Shown: piece by piece, positions 1 to 11,700 of the stretch | Layout of the letters: each line of letters begins with the position of its first letter | How positions within the stretch are numbered: the stretch's first letter is position 1 | DNA from: Pleurotus djamor | Taxonomy: Eukaryota; Basidiomycota; Agaricomycetes; Agaricales; Pleurotaceae | Assembly: GCA_029747585.1 (NCBI GenBank) | Contig: JAPEVF010000170.1 | Location: 1 to 64,000 of the forward strand | Direction of reading: 5' to 3' | DNA: 64,000 bases | Made by a program: the position numbers and the translations under genes | The notes under the pieces: generated by a model | The model's input: the letters and a program-made list of their open reading frames with translations, nothing else | The model's database searches: none | Told to the model about the DNA's origin: nothing

Positions 1-465
1 TTGCATGCCGCTCGGCTCGGAGAAGAGTGATTTTGCCTCATTGAACCGCTAGCAGGTTCCCCGCGTTTGGTGACAACAAAGAAGTTATCGAGGCGAGTAC
101 TGGCGCTCACTTGGAGCAGGAGAGATGCGTCTTCGAGTCGAAGTCTGGGCCTCCCTTTTGTTCAACCCATCTAACTAACTACAACAAGATTTAGACTTGT
201 GATAAAGACGACGAGGGATCGAGTCTAGTACATCTCCGTCACGTACTTGACAATGTCATTTCATCAAAACTTTGTTGTCCTCGGAAGCGAATGACGGACG
301 TGCACGCAATTTGAACAGTCTCTTACTACTTACGGCGACAAATTTACTCACCAATAACTCACTACAATATCCAGATCCCACACCTGGGAATGACGGTTTA
401 AAATCTCCTCAATGCACACTTCACACAACCCACCTCAGATATCCTCGACCCCACCACCTANTTCC
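1..465. other. left-edge stretch, no gene called
   Basis: I see no recognisable coding region here. Short open frames exist on both strands but none has a family-like composition. The last 100 bases serve as the upstream region of the P450 fragment that starts at 466, and an N sits at 461 just before its ATG. A gene lying mostly to the left of the window could still reach into the first 150 bases; I cannot support one. Confidence 0.4.
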
Positions 466-710
466 ATGAATATTCCTGACATCTCACTCGGCTTTGTCGT
501 TGCATGCTCTGCGTTCATAGTCTATAAAGCTGCGGCGATCGTCTGGCGTGAGCTGACATCTCCTTTGCAGTATCTTCGCGGACCATCCAATTGCCGCACG
601 TTTCTTCTTGGGAACGTACAGCAACTGTTTGACCGGGTAAGAGGTATCCCACATCCACCACGACTTAATTCTCACCTTCCTTCAGTATAGCGCCGCAGAC
701 GAATGGATCC
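466..710 (+). pseudogene. cytochrome P450, N-terminal fragment only
   Basis: Two exons encode the start of a microsomal P450. The first holds a hydrophobic N-terminal anchor followed by a proline/glycine hinge (SPLQYLRGPS) and FLLGNVQQLF. A 49-bp intron (637-685) precedes a second exon reading YSAADEWI, the usual 'A..EW' block of fungal P450s. This order (anchor, LxGP hinge, GN block, EW block) is characteristic of the family. Everything after about residue 65 is missing: no I-helix, ExxR or heme-binding Cys motif appears downstream, because at about 705-710 the sequence switches to the 3'-truncated end of SEC10 on the other strand. It therefore cannot make a working enzyme here. It may be a real remnant or one side of a chimeric join. 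Confidence 0.7.
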
Positions 711-711
711 T

Positions 712-2007
712 TTACGATCTGCATTTCTGTGTCCACGGTGGCCCGAATTTGTTGAACAATTCGGTCAGGCCCTGTTCAGTCTTTGGAGGGCTGGATCCCG
801 GATCCGGTAGAAGCTTCCATCTGACGGTTCACGATCAACAGGATATCCACAACGGTTAGAATGAGGGGCGTACAGGAGGGAATCATCAGTCTGAGTATTT
901 TGTCGAGCACGATTGATGAAGAAGTCATGCTGATTGACATAAACCTGGACACAAGAAACACCCCCATTGAAATCGAGTAAGGTTTGTGCGCAATGCTAAG
1001 AAGCATAACGTTGTGAGCAAGAGAAGACCACGGATAAAGTAGTCAACACGAACGTGCATAATCTTTGGATCCCCCCGTCGATAACTTCTGTCAAAAAGAT
1101 AGAGCATTTCTTTTTCAAACTTCTCGCAGTATTTATCAATTGCTTCACGGGTCTAGCGTTGTGATTGACATTATCAATTAAGTCAGGCATAACGTAGAAC
1201 GGACATACCTTTTCGGCTGAAGGTAAATCGACCTCTTTGGCTACCGTGTTGAGGCGACGTAGTAGGATCGCGACCTGTCGTCGGCCAGCGCGACCTTCCT
1301 TCTTCAGTGCGTCAAGTCTAGATGTGTCACCTCTGGAGAACTGGTTATAGTAGTCTATCAGGTCATAAGCAGCTTGGGCCCGTTGTCGTTCTATGTGAAT
1401 GGTTTCTAATTGTTCGCCTGAGAAACAGAAGAAGTGGACATCTTATGTATCATTCGAGGGCGTACATACCTATCCGTATAGCTGTGCTTCCGACTTCATT
1501 CATCCTACTTTCCATGCTTGAGAAGGAGTTCCCCACAGACTAAATGCTCGTCAGAGTTACTAAGGAGTATGAAAAGGTAGTCACACGCACATCGAATCCC
1601 CGGTTAAGATCTGCCATTTTCTTCGAATATTCTCGCTCAGAAACGCGTACGCTCTTCTCCATCTGTTCTGTCTTGGTCTGAACATCCTTGCGCACGGCAA
1701 TTAACTTGTCTATAGCTGCTTCAAATGTTTGTATGAATGGCTTTGGATCAAACGCTAGGTCAATTCAATGCAAATTTGATGTTCAAGTAAGTAGGAGAAC
1801 TCACGTCCAGCATCAACCTTGGACTTGGCGATGAGCTGCTCGGAGACCGAGCCTATGAAATCGGTGACATCGAATTTGGTCTAGTTAAGATGAAACCTGG
1901 TTAAAGCGGTTGAGTAGATGAAATGGGCAGTGCAAACTCACTTCAAAAACCGAAAGCTCCAAGTGTTTCTCCGTCCCTGGATCCAAGGCTGGCTCTCGTC
2001 GATCCAT
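712..2007 (-). CDS. SEC10: exocyst complex subunit Sec10, 3'-truncated
   Basis: Sec10 is a subunit of the exocyst, which tethers secretory vesicles to the plasma membrane. The start is the ATG at 2007-2005; exon 1 encodes MDRREPALDPGTEKHLE and splices at 1942 to exon 2 (from 1880), which reads TKFDVTDFIGSVSEQLIAKS. Later exons give the N-terminal coiled-coil region, including FDPKPFIQTFEAAIDKL, SEREYSKKMADLNRGFD, DLIDYYNQFSRGDTSRLDA and ASCVQ-like VSCVQVYVNQHDFFINRAR. Splice phases agree throughout. Only roughly the first third of the usual 800-900 residues is present. Near 752 one base appears missing (NKF should read N-x-I-R-A-T-V). Homology stops at about 711, where the P450 fragment begins on the opposite strand. 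Family identity is secure; the truncation may be an assembly artefact. Confidence 0.85.
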
Positions 2008-2164
2008 GAAGCAGAGGAAGTGGTAAGTGAAACGCGCTCAATAACGAGGTCAACAACGATCAACACGACATCGGCTATTTGTACATGCTATTCTTCAGGG
2101 ACATTAGCTCCCGTTGATCGAGATCGGAGAAGTTTTTCCCATTTCCAGTATCCGTCCACAAAAC

Positions 2165-4818
2165 ATGGAGGCTGGCCAGAGTTTGTCAACGTTCCTCCAA
2201 ATCCAACTCTCCGCGGACGAACATGCAGCTGCAAATCTGCCGTTTATCTTGTCAACTCTCTCGAGCGAGACTTTCCGACCGTCCCCTCATCTCGTTAAAT
2301 GGTCCAACCGTGTAAACTCTTTGATGCGTTCGAACGTTTCCAGTGCGCAATGGGCTGGGCTATGCCTTGCGATCAGAACTGCTCAATATTCGAAGCAACT
2401 TCTTATTGAATCAGCTCAAGCTTGGCTCCCAATTGCAACGTCTCTCATCACAGTCCGTCCAACAGTCTCCCAATCACTACACTCCATGTACCTTACTCTC
2501 CTCGCTTAGAAAGTCGACTCATTGCCAACTATCAAAGCATCAATAAGATTGGTACACATAATCTTCATAGGTGGCCTGGACTCACCTGAATTTCAACGGC
2601 AACTCGTCACCCCCAACGTCTCAAAGTTCATTACAACGCTCATAGGCCTGACTGAAAAGACCCCAAACAATGAGCTCAAGGTGATCGTTGTCACCAAAGG
2701 ATTCGATCTCGGTTTCTCACTGACTGTCATTAGGTGCTCTGCTTGGCTACGCTTACGAGCCTCACTACGACTTATCCCAGCCTCAGTCGCCCAACCCACT
2801 CTGCAATAACCACATTGTCGTTGAAATTTCTCGGAGGTTCTCATACTCCTTTGGATCAAGCCCTTGTGAAGGCTGCCTCACGACTCTTCTCCTCGTTGCA
2901 CCACACTGGCGGAAAGGTTGCTTCATCAAATTTGTGGAGGGCCGCGATAGAAGAAACGCTCACCTTTGCTTGGTCCTCGTTCCCAGCGATTCGAAGTTCG
3001 TTCAACATCAGTGGTTGGTTGATCTCGCTTGCGACATACGTATTCCTTACGCGGTGTCTTTCCAGACAACTCCCCGCCACCAAATAGAGCCAACCTCAAT
3101 CATCAGCCGCCCCAGGAACATGTTCCTCAAAAACTGGACAGCATATCATGTTGTATCACTGTTTTGTGTGATCTACTCCAGTAAGTCCTGTTGTTATCCT
3201 CCGATTAAATTGCATTTTTGAACTTTCAATAGATCACGTCCAACCCGCCCAGTCACTGTCCCCGTCGGGTCTTTGACTCAATTGGCCATCGCGCTGCTCA
3301 AATGCTCTAGAGATGAAATGGTAATCCCTGTGCCTTCCTCTCGTACTTGCCTCACACTACATCATCTATCGTAGCCGGTGGAAGGGGCAGACCCCAGCGT
3401 GACAGTACATCAACGATTAGCCCTACCTACTCTCTGGGCATTGGCATGCACATTAATCTGTGCGTTGGCTCGAAGGTAGGTATTCCAACCCTACATACAT
3501 CAGATGCAAACAAATTCAATCCAGTCTTCAACACCATCTTACACCGCATTCTACGGAGCTTGTATCATATCTGACGTTTCATCTCGAGCAAGAAATATCT
3601 GCGTAAGCCTTAGAAGTTCCCCTCGCGTTTAGCCCAATCTGACTTTCACGTTAGTCAGGAGCGATTGCCCATCATCAGGGCCCTACACGCTATCCTAAAA
3701 TACACACTCCCTATTTCATCCCCCTTCCTCCCAGACCGTCTCGCCAAGGTACTGCTTCCCCACCTCACACCCATCCTCAATGACAGAGACGGAGCAGCTG
3801 AACTCACCGACGGTACGGCTACCAAGAAGGGGAAGAAGAAGGCCAAGGAGTTTGAGGGTGACAGTGCTCTGAGGTCTCAACGAAGCCTAACCTATCCTTC
3901 GATTGTAGAGGGTCAAGTCGCCCTGCAAACTTTAGATGGTAAGAACATAGTCTCTCTTTGTTCCTTCGACTGACAAATGGTGTCTCAGCTCTACAACTGC
4001 TCTTGCACAACCCCGATCTTGGAGGGACAGTCCACTCTATATCATCGCGGGTCTTGCTATCGTTGCTTTTGAAGCTTCCCCAGGTAGCGCCTTCCGTCCT
4101 TTCTCCGGACCTCGCCTTCCACGGTGTGTTTTACCGCAAGGTTGAGCAGACATGCACTCTGCTAGCCGTGGGTACTTCAAGCGTTATGAGCCGCTCTGTG
4201 CCAATGGTCATCAAATCCTCCCTCTCAAGTGCTGGAAACGTACGTCTGGTACCTAGTCTCAGCCATTTCATTTTCTCATGGGTATCCTAGGTTGAGGATG
4301 CTGAAAAGCTCGAATTGCTCGTCCATCCCCGACTACCGCCTCTCCTTCGGGCACAACCACATGTAGAACACCTGGCTCTCTCTCGGAAAGAGGAGAGCCG
4401 CGACGAAGCTAATGTTCGGGAAACGCTTGGACTCGTCCATGGGACAGAGTCTGTTGCAATTCCCATTCAAACGATCGCCCAAACTACAACGACTACAACA
4501 ACCAGGGAAAGGCCTGCGTTGCTGTTCACAGAAAATAAAGCGTTCACACCACAATCGAACATCACGTTTACCAATCCATCAGTACCATCCATTTCAGAGT
4601 TCAACACCAAATCCGCCCCTGAGCCTCAGCCTGGCCATGAGGTCATAAAACAAGTACGAGACCATGCTGTCCCAATCACAACACCAACTATACCCAAAAT
4701 GCCGCCAGCACCCTCAGTGCAGGTCGCCGCTCCGCCGACATTTCCAACAGCGCAGCCGATGGTAGTCGATGATGAGCTGCCTACAATAGACATGGACTCG
4801 GATTCCGAGCCTGAGTAG
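2165..4818 (+). CDS. RIX1: pre-rRNA-processing protein Rix1 (PELP1 homologue)
   Basis: This is the scaffold of the Rix1 complex (Rix1-Ipi1-Ipi3), which acts in ITS2 processing and late nuclear 60S maturation. I chose the ATG at 2165 because the protein then begins MEAGQSLSTFLQIQLS, directly before the conserved helical-repeat start. The Rix1 N-terminal domain is read across several exons: LPFILSTLSSE, HLVKWSNRVNSLM, AQWAGLCLAIRTA, then PTIKASIRLVHIIF, PEFQRQLVTPNVSKF and GGKVASSNLWRAAIEETL. The middle and C-terminal parts are HEAT-like helices (LPIIRALHAILKYTL, GTVHSISSRVLLSLLLK). The tail is low-complexity and acidic, ending DMDSDSEPE, as is typical for PELP1/Rix1. The neighbour RRN11 on the opposite strand ends 18 bp away (tail-to-tail). 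About eight short introns are needed; the exact junctions between 3100 and 3660 are uncertain. Confidence 0.85.
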
Positions 4819-4835
4819 GTAGAGTCAGAAAAAAA

Positions 4836-5758
4836 TCATTTCGCCGTCGCGATTCGAGCTCTCTTTGTTTGAGTATCATGGGAGTCAACATCCATGTCAG
4901 TTTCTTCCTCTGACTCTCGGTCTTGATTGATTTGTGTGGAGTCTCGGCGTAAGATTTCGTTGACCTACAGGGCAAAAACGATTAGAAAACGTTGCGGGAG
5001 AAAGGAAGACTGAATGGCAACCTTTTCCATGTAAATAGGTGGCAGTAGTTTTTCTGTATCAAGATCCATTGCTCGCCGAAAATGCGACTCAGCATCGCGT
5101 AATTTACGATCATCGTAAGTGATCACTGTGGCCGTCTCGGTGAATATTGGTCGCAGCGCTCCAGAAAAGAGGAATACGCAACTAGTTTCAGAGACAATTT
5201 GTGCTAGATACATAGTTATAAAGCCTGCAAACATATGCAAGACAGGGTTCTCCTGGAAAGGAAAGGTAGGAAGGTACCTGGTTGAAGTCATGAAATTGCA
5301 TCGAGTAAACGCGTCCAGACTCACAGTTCAAGTTCGTTGAGCGCGTCATGGTATTTCCCAGCAATGACTAGGTCTACGACGAGCTCGCGTAGGATGTTTT
5401 CACGCTGGAAAATCTCTAATTTGTATACATGAGGGGAGACTATGAAACTCACGTCGTGAGGGTACTGTAGCATCATCACTCGTAAGAAAGCAATGGTATC
5501 GTCTTCGGAAGTATCGGATGATTGGACTTCCGAGGCATGCTCAAGGGCAAGTATCCGGATCGCTGTAGGCCATAAGCCCATCCACTTCGTCTCTCGACAT
5601 CGTGCCAGGATAGCCCAAACACGTTTGGCCCGTTGAGTGTCTCGCCGCTGTATGCTTATTTGAAGAATATCAAACAATCTGCGTATGTGGATTCGTCGTA
5701 AGCTCGTCGGGAGGATATGCGTATCAATGAATACAAATTGTTCGGTGGAAATTGGCAT
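4836..5758 (-). CDS. RRN11: RNA polymerase I initiation factor Rrn11-like
   Basis: The protein resembles Rrn11, a subunit of the Pol I core factor (with Rrn6 and Rrn7) that marks rDNA promoters. The visible signature is a TPR-like block, RRIHIRRLFDILQISIQRRD followed by RAKRVWAILARCRETKWMGLW, then a second helical region (YLPTFPFQENPVLHMFAGFI) and AESHFRRAMDLD. After an intron whose acceptor is near 4972, the last exon encodes an acidic and basic tail (VNEILRRDSTQ, ETDMDVDSH, KRARIATAK) with stop at 4836. The ATG at 5758 is the first in frame, but open frame continues upstream, so an extra 5' exon is possible. It diverges from the LAA2-like gene, with 140 bp between start codons. Assignment rests on motif memory only; another TPR protein cannot be excluded. 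Confidence 0.6.
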
Positions 5759-5898
5759 GGATGCGATGCGAGAAGCTAGAGACTGTTTGATGCTGGGCGC
5801 TTCGATTTCAAAGCATAACCTTTCGTCGAACTCTTCGTGGAAGCTGAAAATCTAGCCCAGTGATCCACCGCGTCACTAGACCTCTCTTTGTATTAACA

Positions 5899-7075
5899 AT
5901 GGATGATGACTGGACTCTGGGGGCATCGGTTTGGAGCACCAACGATCCCGGCGAACCTATAACAATTCTCCCCTCAACCAGTCGGTCTGAGGAACCGATT
6001 ACGCCTATGTCACCGACAACACCACTGGAATCGTATCTCACACCCAAAAACCAATTCGATGACTTCGACGATGAGTTTGGGGAAGTTGCCCAACCGATGC
6101 CCGAGGACGATGACTTTGGGGATTTTGGGGACTTTGAGGAATCGCAGGGCGGTGGTGTAGATGAGGCCACCAACTTTGATAGTGTTGGAGACTTTTCGCC
6201 TGCACAAATTCCTTCTTCGTCAGCGACTGCGACTTGGGAACCACTGCGGCTCGATCCATTACCTAGCAAGGCGCGGCTGGAAAGCTACATTCGAGAACTT
6301 TTGTCTCCTGCCTGGGGTTCAGAACGCCTATCAGACTTGACAACAGAGGACAGCATCAGAGAGGCGGAGGGGATCGCCCAGATATTGGTCGCACCAGAAA
6401 GGTCAGCATCTCGTTAGTCTGTCATACGGATGAGCCTCATCTGATTTACTAGAAACAAATAGCCGCGATGTTTACAACAGTCTGGTCAAGTCACTACCGA
6501 CTATCAAACCACCAAACTGGACGCGTTCGCGCATAAGGCGACAACATCTCATATCATTGGGAGTTCCCGTGAACTTGGACGAAGTCATGCCCCATGCAAA
6601 CGGAAAGCCTCTTCCCCCGCTGCAAATTAGTACGCGACCTATGTCCGCGCCTCCAGGCCCAAGGCAACACCCTAACGATCCTGGCTCGAGTACTCGGCCA
6701 GGCACTCCGCAAATGGGGGGCAGAGGTCCCTCACCATTTGGACCCAAGCCCGCACTCGACGAGGATAAAATCAATGAATTACTCAATATCAATCCTGGTA
6801 AGAATATTACTACGCATCATTGGCGCTCTTCTCACCCTCAATCCATAGACTCATTAACAATTCAACCACTTTCTGTCCTCGAACGATATCTCGCTGAGAT
6901 ACGAAGTCACACTGCCGAAACCTCAGGCCTTCTGACCCACTTACTCCAATCCAAAGACGCACTCCAACANAATTCGGAGACGTACAATAAACTAATTGCA
7001 GAGCTGGTCGGCGAGGCGCAGAAGATCAAATCGGGCAAGGTCAGAGCTCCAGTTCGCCGAGGAACAGCCATGTAG
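5899..7075 (+). CDS. LAA2-like AP-1 clathrin accessory protein
   Basis: A protein of about 350 residues in three exons (5899-6401, 6463-6797, 6849-7075), splice phases all consistent. The N-terminal third is acidic and carries repeated aromatic motifs, DDFDDEFGE and DDFGDFGDFEE, of the kind that bind the ear domains of adaptins. The conserved centre reads WTRSRIRRQHLISLGVPVNL, followed by a Pro-rich linker and a C-terminal predicted coiled coil (SVLERYLAEIRSHTAETSGL). This layout matches the fungal DUF5102/Laa2 family, whose yeast member works with AP-1 at the trans-Golgi/endosome. An N at 6970 falls inside the coiled coil, giving one unknown residue. Direct evidence is the motif order; the function is family-based inference. 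Confidence 0.6.
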
Positions 7076-7667
7076 GACATTTGGATACATATACATATAC
7101 TTTACCTGTCTCTACCTACTTATTGTATTTGTGTTACAGCATGTTAAGCCATTGCCTTCTCCTACCTTCGGTTACGGCGCTGGACCGTCGAAACACAGGG
7201 CTCGAATGGTCTCGCATCCAGATGAGTCTTTGGATCTTTTGCCTTACAAGTGGTCATCCATGGTTTCGAACGCTCACAACATGCGTAAGGTCATCCTTTC
7301 AAATCCAAGTTGGTCGAAAATCACGGGAATGGGAGATGCCGCATGGTCAACCACTACAACAATGCCTAGTTCCCGGTCTCATGCTTCCACCAATCTCTTG
7401 CTGCATTCGACGTACGAAACCTCGGCCCAATGGATGTTTTCGAAGAAGTCCTTGTTCTGGATCCTTCAGGAAGACGATGTGCTCTGGGCGTTCCCTTGAA
7501 CCACTCTCTCCCACCGAGCCCTCTAACTGTCCTGATGGTTCGCTACTAACACTATTGAAGCCTTGCTTATAAAATGGGAGGCTTTCCAGCCTCAAAACCC
7601 CATCAACAATTTACACAAACAAGTCTTCGCCTCTACAAACCGCTGACATCTTAAACCTCAGTATACG
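7076..7667. other. intergenic stretch with unassigned open frames
   Basis: Two overlapping plus-strand frames of about 165 codons run through 6996-7572, and a minus frame of 82 codons lies at 7347-7595. None resembles a known family, and the two plus frames differ by one base over the same DNA, so at most one is real. The last 100 bases hold CA-rich sequence (ccatcaacaatttacacaaacaag) typical of a fungal 5' leader for the secreted-protein gene that starts at 7668. I call no gene here. Confidence 0.35.
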
Positions 7668-8370
7668 ATGATAGTATCTTCTTCACCAACATCACTGGCC
7701 ACTGTCCTACTTTTGTCTTTGGTGCTTCCCGCTTTGACTGCTCCCATAGGCATCCCAATGTGTGTATATTTCCCTCTCAAGGTGATGCAACATCTGACAT
7801 GGGCCCATGCCATCATTAGGGACCGCCAGATAATTCACGATGACATACTTCCTTCCCCAACACTTCGGGGAGAGAGGTAAGCTCGCTTCAGTCACTACAC
7901 TANCAGGCATATAANCCAACGCTGTATACACAGCCTATCAATACCTACACCGACTCGCTCCTCCAAATATGCCGTTGACTACCTCCCCTCGGCTATCCCA
8001 AAGAATGCCGTTCCAACGGCTGAAGTTGTCACTACTTCTACTCGATCTTCAAAATATGCGGTCGACTATCTACCCACATGGGCTGTACATCCTCCTGGGC
8101 CACATGCAGTTGGTGGCTCAGATGAAGAGGTCTCGNCTCCCAACCCAACGCCTACAACGGAATGTCCCACAACGTTAGTANCTTTCTTCAGATCTACGTT
8201 TGAATTTACGCTCATCATNACGACTCGTACTCTATATATATAGTGTAGAAGCTACAGCTTCTNNCAGTAGCTCAAAAACCCGCGCTACTTCGATACGACC
8301 ATCAAAGTACGCTATCGATTATTTGCCAACTCGGAGCGTGCAGCCTCCACCACGGGCAACGCACGCTTGA
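7668..8370 (+). CDS. small secreted protein with three YA[VI]DYLP repeats
   Basis: Four exons (7668-7759, 7820-7876, 7934-8173, 8244-8370) join in phase to a 171-residue protein. Residues 1 to about 25 form a clear signal peptide (leucine-rich core, LPALTA cleavage region). The mature part is Pro/Thr/Ser-rich, Cys-poor (one Cys), and contains the heptapeptide YAVDYLP at Y62 and Y91 and YAIDYLP at Y152. Each copy is preceded by [TI]-R-[SP]-S-K and followed by S or T. The spacings are 29 and 61 residues, about one and two units of 30. No domain family is recognised. Ns at 8137, 8181, 8219 and 8263-8264 leave two residues and parts of an intron unknown. It could be a cell-wall or effector-type repeat protein, or a precursor cut to short peptides; dibasic Kex2 sites are not seen. 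Confidence 0.6.
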
Positions 8371-8760
8371 GTGATTTGGCCGGATTCCCCTTTTCACATA
8401 TATACCCTATCCACTAGATAGTATGTACTTATATCTGAGGACTTTATCTCACTACGTAGCACACGAAACGTGTACGCGTCCTGTAGGCTGTGGCAAGATT
8501 GATCCATTGGTTTGTCGCATTTGGCGTCCGATCAACGTCAATGGTCAAGCTTCGAAATGCTATGATGATGGTGATTCTTTAAACCCTTTGACGAATTCAT
8601 AATGGGCTGCTACTTGATCGTTTTATTATCATTATTCAAGCGTGGTCGGCCTTGATCGAGCCCTCGNNTCATTGCAGGTGGAATCCTAGGTCACGTGGTG
8701 GGGTGGAATCCAAATTTTTTGCTTGAGGTTATTTTTAGATCTGACTTCCTTGTGTGGAGG
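8371..8760. other. intergenic, promoter side of RPA190
   Basis: No gene seen. This holds the 3' end region of the secreted-protein gene and the upstream region of RPA190. An NN at 8667-8668 marks unresolved sequence. Confidence 0.5.
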
Positions 8761-11700
8761 ATGAATATCTCGCACTCGGTACCTTCGACGGTGTCGAGCA
8801 TCTCCTTCTCCTTTCTCAGCTCGGAGGACATCAAACGAATATCAGTCAAGCAAATAGTAAACCCTGTCCTGCTCGATGACCTCAATCGGCCGAACCATGG
8901 CGGTCTTTACGATCCAGCGCTTGGGCCTAGCGAACGTCAAGATATGTGTGTAATTTCCTTCCCGACCGAGTGACCTCTCTCTCAGATCAAACTGCAGCTG
9001 CTCTACTTGTCGCCTAGCATACTTCGTATGTCCGGGACACTATGGCCACATCGAACTTCCTGCACCTGTATTCCATCCACTGTTCATGACCAATATGTAT
9101 AATCTCTTCCGTGGAGTATGCATGTTTTGTCACCGCTTCAAGATGTCCAGAGTCACGGTATCACACAATGCTATTGCTATAAATGTTCTCTCCCTCACTT
9201 ATCTTCTTAGATGTGTAAATATATCGCCAAATTCCGCCTACTTGAACGAGGGCTTCTCAATGAAGCCCATGACATCGACCGCTTTCAGATTCGAACATCC
9301 GGAAAGGCGAAACGAACTGATGCCGATGGTGAAGATGTGGATGACGAGAACGAAGAAGAAACGCTAGAGAAGTTTCAGCAAAGGATTGAGCTCTATGTCC
9401 GCATCATGATCGCCAAAGCTCCGCAGAACACTCGAAATCACTATAAGGACGGTGTTGTTTATCAGACGCGAAAAGAATTGATCAACGAATTCTTGAAGGC
9501 TACTATCACGAACAAGTGTCATAACGAGGGTTGCTTTGCGTATGTACCTTTCTTCCCTGCTTGGTCAAGGGCGTGTCCTGATAATATCGCGACCAGGCCT
9601 GCGTATACCTATCGGAAAGAAGGCCACACTAAGATCATAGAGTACGAATTAGCAAAGAAGCAGAGAATGTCACTGCAAGGCTTGAAACGGCCTGACGTGC
9701 TGCTCGAAGAGAAGGCGTTTGCTAAAGTATCTCAACAACCCTCTGATAGGGCCAACGTTGGCGACCAAGATGACGATGTTGAAATGGATGATCAAACTCC
9801 CGAGCCCAGTGACGATGAAGGGGATCCTACAGATCCTGCGGAGGCTCGACGTTCTAGAATTCTACCCAAAAGTGCCAGCGGAAAGACGAAAACGTTGAGA
9901 GGTAGAGGTGAACGCGTAGTCATCCCGGAAGAGTGTCGGGCCCATCTTCGACGCCTTTTCCGAAGAGACCCTATCATATGTGCATTACTCTATGGACGGC
10001 ACGGTCCATTTGCGCCTCTCACTCCCAACGGATTCTCTGTCGCTTCGCCAGATATGTTTTTCATTGACATTCTTCCTGTGACCCCAACCCGTTTCCGACC
10101 ACCTGCAGTCATGGACGGCACACTCTTTGAGCACCCACAAAACGAACTACTCTCGAAAATACTCAAGACCTCGTATCGACTGCGCGATCTTAACGACGAC
10201 CTACGCGAAATATCCCAGAAGTCTGCAACCATAGACGAGGCTGCCAGGGGACGTACCTTGGGCTTCCTTCTTGATGCCGTGATACAACTACAAGTGGACG
10301 TCAACAGTTTCATGGATAGCAACAAAAATCCTGCACCGACCCCCCAAGGCAAACTCCCACCAGCAGGTGTCAAGCAACTATTGGAGAAGAAGGAGGGACT
10401 ATTCCGTAAACACATGATGGTATACATCATCTCTGTTGTTGTTCAAGTGGCGAAACTGACGGTCTCGTCGTCAGGGCAAACGGGTCAACTACGCAGCGCG
10501 CTCCGTTATCTCACCCGACGTCAACATAGAGCCCAATGAAATTGGAATTCCCCCAGTGTTCGCCACAAGACTCACTTTCCCTGAGCCTGTCACTGAGCTC
10601 AACATTCTTGAGATGAGGGAGCGGGTCATCGCTGGTCCTAAAGGCTACCCAGGTGCTACTATGGTTGAACACGAGAACGGAGATCAAGTTGCTTTGGTGT
10701 GTACCATGTACTCTCATCAAGCCCATTTTTCTTGACCGAGCTAAACTCTCCTAGGGAAATTTATCTGTCGAACAACGTACAGCCATCGCCAACCAGTTGC
10801 TAACGCCGCGACAGGATGGTGAGCGTGGTAAGGGTGGATTGTATACGCGTACTCCCTCCGTCAACAAAAAGGTGTATCGACATCTTCGAGACGGTGACAT
10901 CTTGATCCTGAACCGACAACCCACGTTGCACAAACCTAGTATGATGGCGCACAAAGCGCGGGTTTTGAAAGGAGAAAAAAACGATTCGCATGCACTACGC
11001 TAACTGGTATGGTCCATGTTAAAGTCCCTTATATCATATCGACTGACTCAGCGTAGTAACTCTTACAATGGTGCGCAAAGCCTGGCTAACTTTCTGCTTC
11101 GTTTCTCTCATGAATCCATAAATACACAGCCGACTTTGATGGTGACGGTATGTTCACTCTTACGGTCTATATTCTTTTGAAGTAACTCACCATGCTCCTC
11201 AGAAATGAACATCCATTTCCCCCGTAAGTTTCGTCGAACATTGTAGATACTCCATCTCACTCCTATTAGAGAACCAGGTCGCCCGCTCAGAAGCGATGTT
11301 CATCGCTAACACGGATAACCAATACCTAGTCCCAACATCGGGGAATCCTCTCCGTGGGCTCATCCAGGATCATGTCGTCGCTGGCGTTTGGATGACCAGC
11401 CAAGATGCCTTTTTCACCCGAGAAGAATATTTCCAGCTTCTATATGGATCTCTTCGTCCAGAAGATGACGGGAGCCTCATGAAAACACTCCCCCCTACGA
11501 TATGGAAGCCGAAGCCTCTCTGGACCGGAAAGCAAATTGTCTGTTATCCACTCCACATCCGATGTTCATTGACACTGATTTACCGGATTGATAGCTCTCC
11601 ACCGTCTTGCTCAACATCACCCCTAGCCATCTCCAAGGCTTGAACTTGTTTGCGAAGACCAAAGTCCCCGGTCAACTTTGGGGTTCTGATTCGAAGGAGG

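Noticed and set aside
1918..2298. Plus frame of 126 codons over the SEC10 start and RIX1 leader
   Set aside because: The region is SEC10 exon 1 on the minus strand; the RIX1 protein starts in another frame at 2165.
9792..10430. Minus-strand open frames of 61 and 146 codons inside RPA190
   Set aside because: They lie opposite clearly coding RPA190 exons and have no family resemblance; shadows of the real gene.
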